This document shows, piece by piece, positions 60,671-64,000 of a stretch of 64,000 bases of DNA. The position numbers were made by a program, and so were the translations under genes. The stretch is from contig BROG01000258.1 in NCBI GenBank assembly GCA_030159075.1, positions 790,001-854,000 on the forward strand. Reading direction: 5' to 3'. The DNA is from Atrina japonica (Eukaryota > Mollusca > Bivalvia > Pterioida > Pinnidae). How positions within the stretch are numbered: the stretch's first letter is position 1; each line of letters starts with the position of its first letter. The notes under the pieces were generated by a model. That model made no database searches. It was not told where the DNA came from and saw nothing but the letters and a program-made list of their open reading frames with translations.

Positions 60671-61194
60671 TCAGAAGAAGGAATTGAGCCCGATCCGGAC
60701 AAAATCCAAAAGGTGATCAACTGGCCAACACCACAAAATTCAGATGAGGTTAGAAGATTCCCAAGATTCGTTGGCTATTATCGGAGATGCATAGAGAGTT
60801 TTTTTCTAAAGTTGTCACATCTTTAAATAATCTAATCCCAGATGTAAAGAAGAAGATCAACAAAAGATCTGGAAACAGAACAACTAAACAACCTAAAGGA
60901 TGGACATGGGAGAAAGAACATCAAAAAGTTTTCGATACACTCAATACTAAATTGACTACATACCCAATACTAGGATATACAAATTACAACTTACCATTCG
61001 AATTACATACAGATATATCCACTTCAAGTTTAGGAGCTGTCCCTTGTCAACTACAAGGAAATACCAAGCGAATAATAGCGTATGCAAACCGATCTCTTAC
61101 CAAAAGTGAAAAGAAATATCCAGTACATAAAGTTGAGTTCTTATCACTGAAATGGCTAATTTGTGAAAAAGATCAGTACCACCAAAAACGTTAG
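60671..61194 (+). pseudogene. Ty3/gypsy connection and RNase H, right part
   Basis: The interrupted frame resumes with EGIEPDPDKIQKVINWPTP and RRFPRFVGYYRR. After a frameshift in a T-run near 60800 it continues with GWTWEKEHQKVFDTLNTKL and the RNase H opening FELHTDISTSSLGAV and YANRSLTKSEKKYPVHKVEF, stopping at KWLICEKDQ. The rest of RNase H, the integrase and the 3' LTR are missing; a LINE fragment follows at once. Confidence 0.85.
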
Positions 61195-61199
61195 GAGAT

Positions 61200-61409
61200 T
61201 GAGATGAATTGGATTTGTGCTCGGATAGATTAAGTACAAAAAGCCATGGAAGAACAACATTAGCAAGGACACCTGAGGGAAAGGGAAAACAAGGAAGATG
61301 TAAGGAAACTTGGATAAGGATAGCAGAAAAGGTGAGGAAACAACTCGGATTTAAATCTGGGAATGAAACTGCCGTGAAAGCAAGACAAAGCAGAGTGAAA
61401 AGGTTTTAA
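61200..61409 (+). pseudogene. Non-LTR retrotransposon C-terminal fragment
   Basis: The frame ARTPEGKGKQGRCKETWIRI followed by EKVRKQLGFKSGNE and RQSRVKRF resembles the extreme C-terminus of endonuclease-plus-RT LINEs (pattern GKRKxGRPxxTWRRTVEKE). It is only the last 65-70 residues. It begins where the gypsy RNase H stops, so it is either a 5'-truncated insertion or a deletion junction. Confidence 0.65.
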
Positions 61410-62600
61410 TATTATACGATCCGATTATCGACACTGAGAGACGAAATCAGCGGCCATTGTTGTTGTTGTTGATTTTCATTGGAACTGTCTATAAACACTT
61501 TCCAAAGTTGCTGGGGCACACAGTAGATAATTAAGTACAGTTCAGCTCCAAATCTTCTGTTTTCCTCGCTTCATTCAACCGATATCATCTTCTACTCATT
61601 CTTCTATAATAAAAGTTTATTAAACATAAAATTGCTATTTCATCTGCTTATATTTACATACCGACTGCAGTTCCCTTCATTGCAAGTATATTGAGTGATA
61701 TATTGCATATGTCAGTATTTGCAGTCACGTGAGCCAAGTATTAACCGCTTTACTTTTCGGCGTAAGAATACTTGAACGAATCAATAAAGAATAGAATATC
61801 ACATGTTTATTTCTTAAGTATATCTAATCTTTAAACCCATACATCAGGCCTACCACAAAACAAACAAAAATCACAGAAAGAAATCGGAAACACGAGACTA
61901 CATCTGTAGCACACTGTACAGCCTACAGGCCCATATCGCGATTATCTACGTCATGTTATGACCAGAACCACAGACCAAAGAAATGAAAGTTTCCTTCGTA
62001 ATCAAAATTGTAACTTGTCTGTTGAACAGTAAAAAGAGAGTTAGGCCTTGTGCAACATTGTCAAACGTATCTGATGTTCACCGGATATACCTGTCAGGAA
62101 CAGTTCGTCACTCACATCCTATGGAATCATGCCGTGTGAAACACTTACGTAAGTTGTATACAGATTACTCAGTCAGTTATCCCGGTTCCCAGATGATTGA
62201 TAAAAAATGTCAAATAAAGTAGCTACGTTCAGTTGTCATGAAGGAATATTAGCCGTCTCCCTTTTACTAATTCACACATAAACTTTCTATAATATATCCC
62301 ATTAACAATATATTCAAACGCAAATTTGTTGTAAATAAACCAATCATCATTCAGGAGCATGGCTATGGCCGCGGCTATTTCTTCTAAAACATTTAACCTT
62401 TCTGCACCAAGCGATCTAATATGAAATAACCTCGATTCAAATCTGACAATAAGTATTCAAATTTTCCATATCACTAGTTTCTTTCAAAATGATATGAAAA
62501 CAACTTTCTTTTATTAATTTTTTTTATTCCGGGCAGAGAAGGGAACTGCTTCTCGTCTCACACAGCTGTTTAGCTGTTACGTGTTATATAGAATGAATTT
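61410..62600. other. AT-rich DNA, no feature seen
   Basis: A short (TTG)n lies at about 61458. The 79-codon frame at 61983-62222 has no recognisable domain. Confidence 0.3.
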
Positions 62601-62606
62601 CGTAAC

Positions 62607-62879
62607 CATGCGCCGATTCAACTTTGTTATGCTTCGTCATTTCCGGTATGTGTATATGCGCCGATCAAGAAATAAAAAACTCGATGTCATACAATAAATC
62701 AAAATGTAACAATATTCCATTTCCGGTATAGTGTTCAGACGTTAATGTCAGTTTGTTTGTGAGCAAAATGGTCTAGTGACAATAATCTGGCCTTCAGATA
62801 CAACTGTATTTTATTTCTTGATCGACGCAAAGACACATACCGGAAATTGCTAAGCAAAACAAAGTTGAATCGGCGCATG
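62607..62879. repeat. 71-bp inverted repeat around a 131-bp spacer
   Basis: The left arm 62607-62677 starts catgcgccgattcaactttg and ends gatcaagaaataaaa. The right arm 62809-62879 is its near-perfect reverse complement, with a few substitutions such as gtatatgcgcc versus gtctttgcgtc. Similarity stops sharply at both arm ends. A foldback or TIR element without coding sequence is the simplest reading. Confidence 0.85.
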
Positions 62880-63152
62880 AAAAATCCGGATACAAAAACG
62901 GACTACGGAAGAACTCGAAAATGATCTATTAATTACAACGATGACACTTATTTATCTGAATGACGAGTGAATTCATCGTAATGACGCCCATGTCTATAAG
63001 AATGACACTTTAAAGGAAGTTGTTTTAATATAAAATGTCATAAGACTAATTCTAACATTTATACAATTGATTCATATTCAGTATTTACATAGATTTTATC
63101 AAATTATAGTCGTGCCATAAATATACCGAACCCGACGTAACTGACGTATCAC

Positions 63153-63180
63153 AATAGTTTTTTTTTTTTTTTTTTTTTTT
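63153..63180. repeat. Poly(T) tract
   Basis: Uninterrupted run of more than 20 T. In a minus-strand retrocopy this would be a poly(A) tail, but no adjacent retrogene is recognised. Confidence 0.9.
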
Positions 63181-63351
63181 AATTCTTTATTAATTTTATA
63201 TAACCCATTTTACAATTCATCTTATCCCGGGCCAAGATAAGATGATGACATATGATATATATTGAAAGAGAAAGAACCATTACACTGGATAAGAAGGATA
63301 TTTATATCCTTCAATATTGTAAAGTTTACATTTTATATTGTTGTCATTATG

Positions 63352-63380
63352 AATATATACACATACATGCACATATATAT

Positions 63381-63413
<33 letters not shown>

Positions 63414-63540
63414 TATACACACATACATATATATACATATATATATATATACATATATATACACATATACATATATATATACATATACATATACACATAC
63501 ATACACATACATACCTACACATACACATATACATACATAC
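63352..63540. repeat. (ACATAT/ACATAC)n microsatellite
   Basis: Mixed aca/tata units over about 190 bp open Tyr/Ile/His-rich frames on both strands, which are artefacts. Confidence 0.95.
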
Positions 63541-63732
63541 ATCATAACAAAGATATAAATCTTTTTACTACATTTTCAAAACTCGACTTGAAGACACAAA
63601 GGCCTGTTAGTCGTGAAAATAGAGACTTCTTTATATAATGTCGCAAGTTTGTTTCAGTTTCTACTTCTTTTTCAAATCGAGCAGTCATTTTATATTTAAA
63701 TATACTGTATGCAATCAGTGAAATAAATTCAT

Positions 63733-64000
63733 TTAAAAACCAATGTTTTTGTTATTTTTTTCCAAATAGAAACCTACAATGATGTGTTTCCATTTGATAT
63801 CAAAATTCAGAATAATACCCAGAATATTCCAAATATTTTTAACAATTTTACAGTCAAAAATTAAATGTTTTGAGTTTTCAACAATATCGGTACAGTTGTT
63901 ACACATTTCGTTTTGTACGAGTTTGATTTTCATGAGAAAAGAATTATTGCATAGTATATTATGCAATAGTTTATAGTTGAATTCAGATATTTTTTTTGTC
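63733..64000 (-). pseudogene. LINE C-terminus with zinc-knuckle, running off the window
   Basis: The open minus-strand frame enters from the right edge: ISEFNYKLLHNILCNN, then EMCNNCTDIVENSKHLIFDC and IVKNIWNIL, ending at a stop at 63733. CxxC followed by HLxxxC and then a W is the pattern of the C-terminal zinc-binding domain (zf-RVT) of L1/Tx1-type LINEs. The segment shown is uninterrupted, so the copy may be fairly young; its reverse transcriptase would lie to the right of the window. Confidence 0.7.

Overview
The window is animal nuclear DNA: AT-rich, gene-poor, with long introns, canonical GT/AG splice signals, abundant microsatellites and a dense mix of eukaryotic transposon relics. There is no operon structure, phage, CRISPR array or other prokaryotic system. 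The mix of Penelope-like retroelements, Ty3/gypsy, LINE fragments, tRNA-derived SINEs and TIR elements, together with a Wnt-inhibitory-factor gene, suggests a lophotrochozoan, most likely a bivalve mollusc. This taxonomic call is an inference from sequence character; no search was run.

Host genes. The best host gene is WIF1-like, on the minus strand. Exon 1 (22377-22266) carries a signal peptide and the start of the WIF domain. Exon 2 (19054-18915) continues the WIF domain. The splice phases match across a 3.2 kb intron, and the rest of the gene was not found. Three further minus-strand exon candidates lie upstream (36443-36333, 32349-32097, 26370-26086), and the last two are phase-compatible. 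On the plus strand an internal exon (12368-12428) and a terminal exon with a poly(A) signal (14595-14776) look like the 3' end of a small cysteine-containing protein gene. A few single-exon candidates are weaker. I cannot name any product other than WIF1.

Layout. 0-1.5 kb is a decayed minisatellite. 2.7-10 kb holds a SINE and several 3' tails of one Penelope-like family. 10-15 kb has the plus-strand gene 3' end, a local duplication and a MITE. 15-36 kb holds the WIF1-like gene, microsatellites, SINE and Penelope-like copies, including the largest at 29.7-31.4 kb, and an internally deleted mariner. 37-39 kb is a nested satellite in which a 19-bp array grew inside an older repeat of about 30 bp. 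40-44 kb has MITEs and another Penelope-like tail. 44.8-47.3 kb is an A/C-rich (minus strand) LINE-like insert between direct repeats. 48-52.6 kb holds two adjacent arrays with 42-bp and 60-bp units; the second contains a 780-codon open frame. 53.7-56.5 kb has SINEs and TIR elements.

57-61.4 kb is a nested retroelement. A Ty3/gypsy pol relic with a primer-binding site is split by a 2.3 kb Penelope-like element, the two halves resuming at the same codon, and is then cut off by a LINE C-terminal fragment. The right edge carries a long inverted repeat and a LINE C-terminus that runs off the window.

Most long open frames here are repeats or decayed mobile elements. The relationships among those elements (nesting, truncation, shared tails) are the main story.
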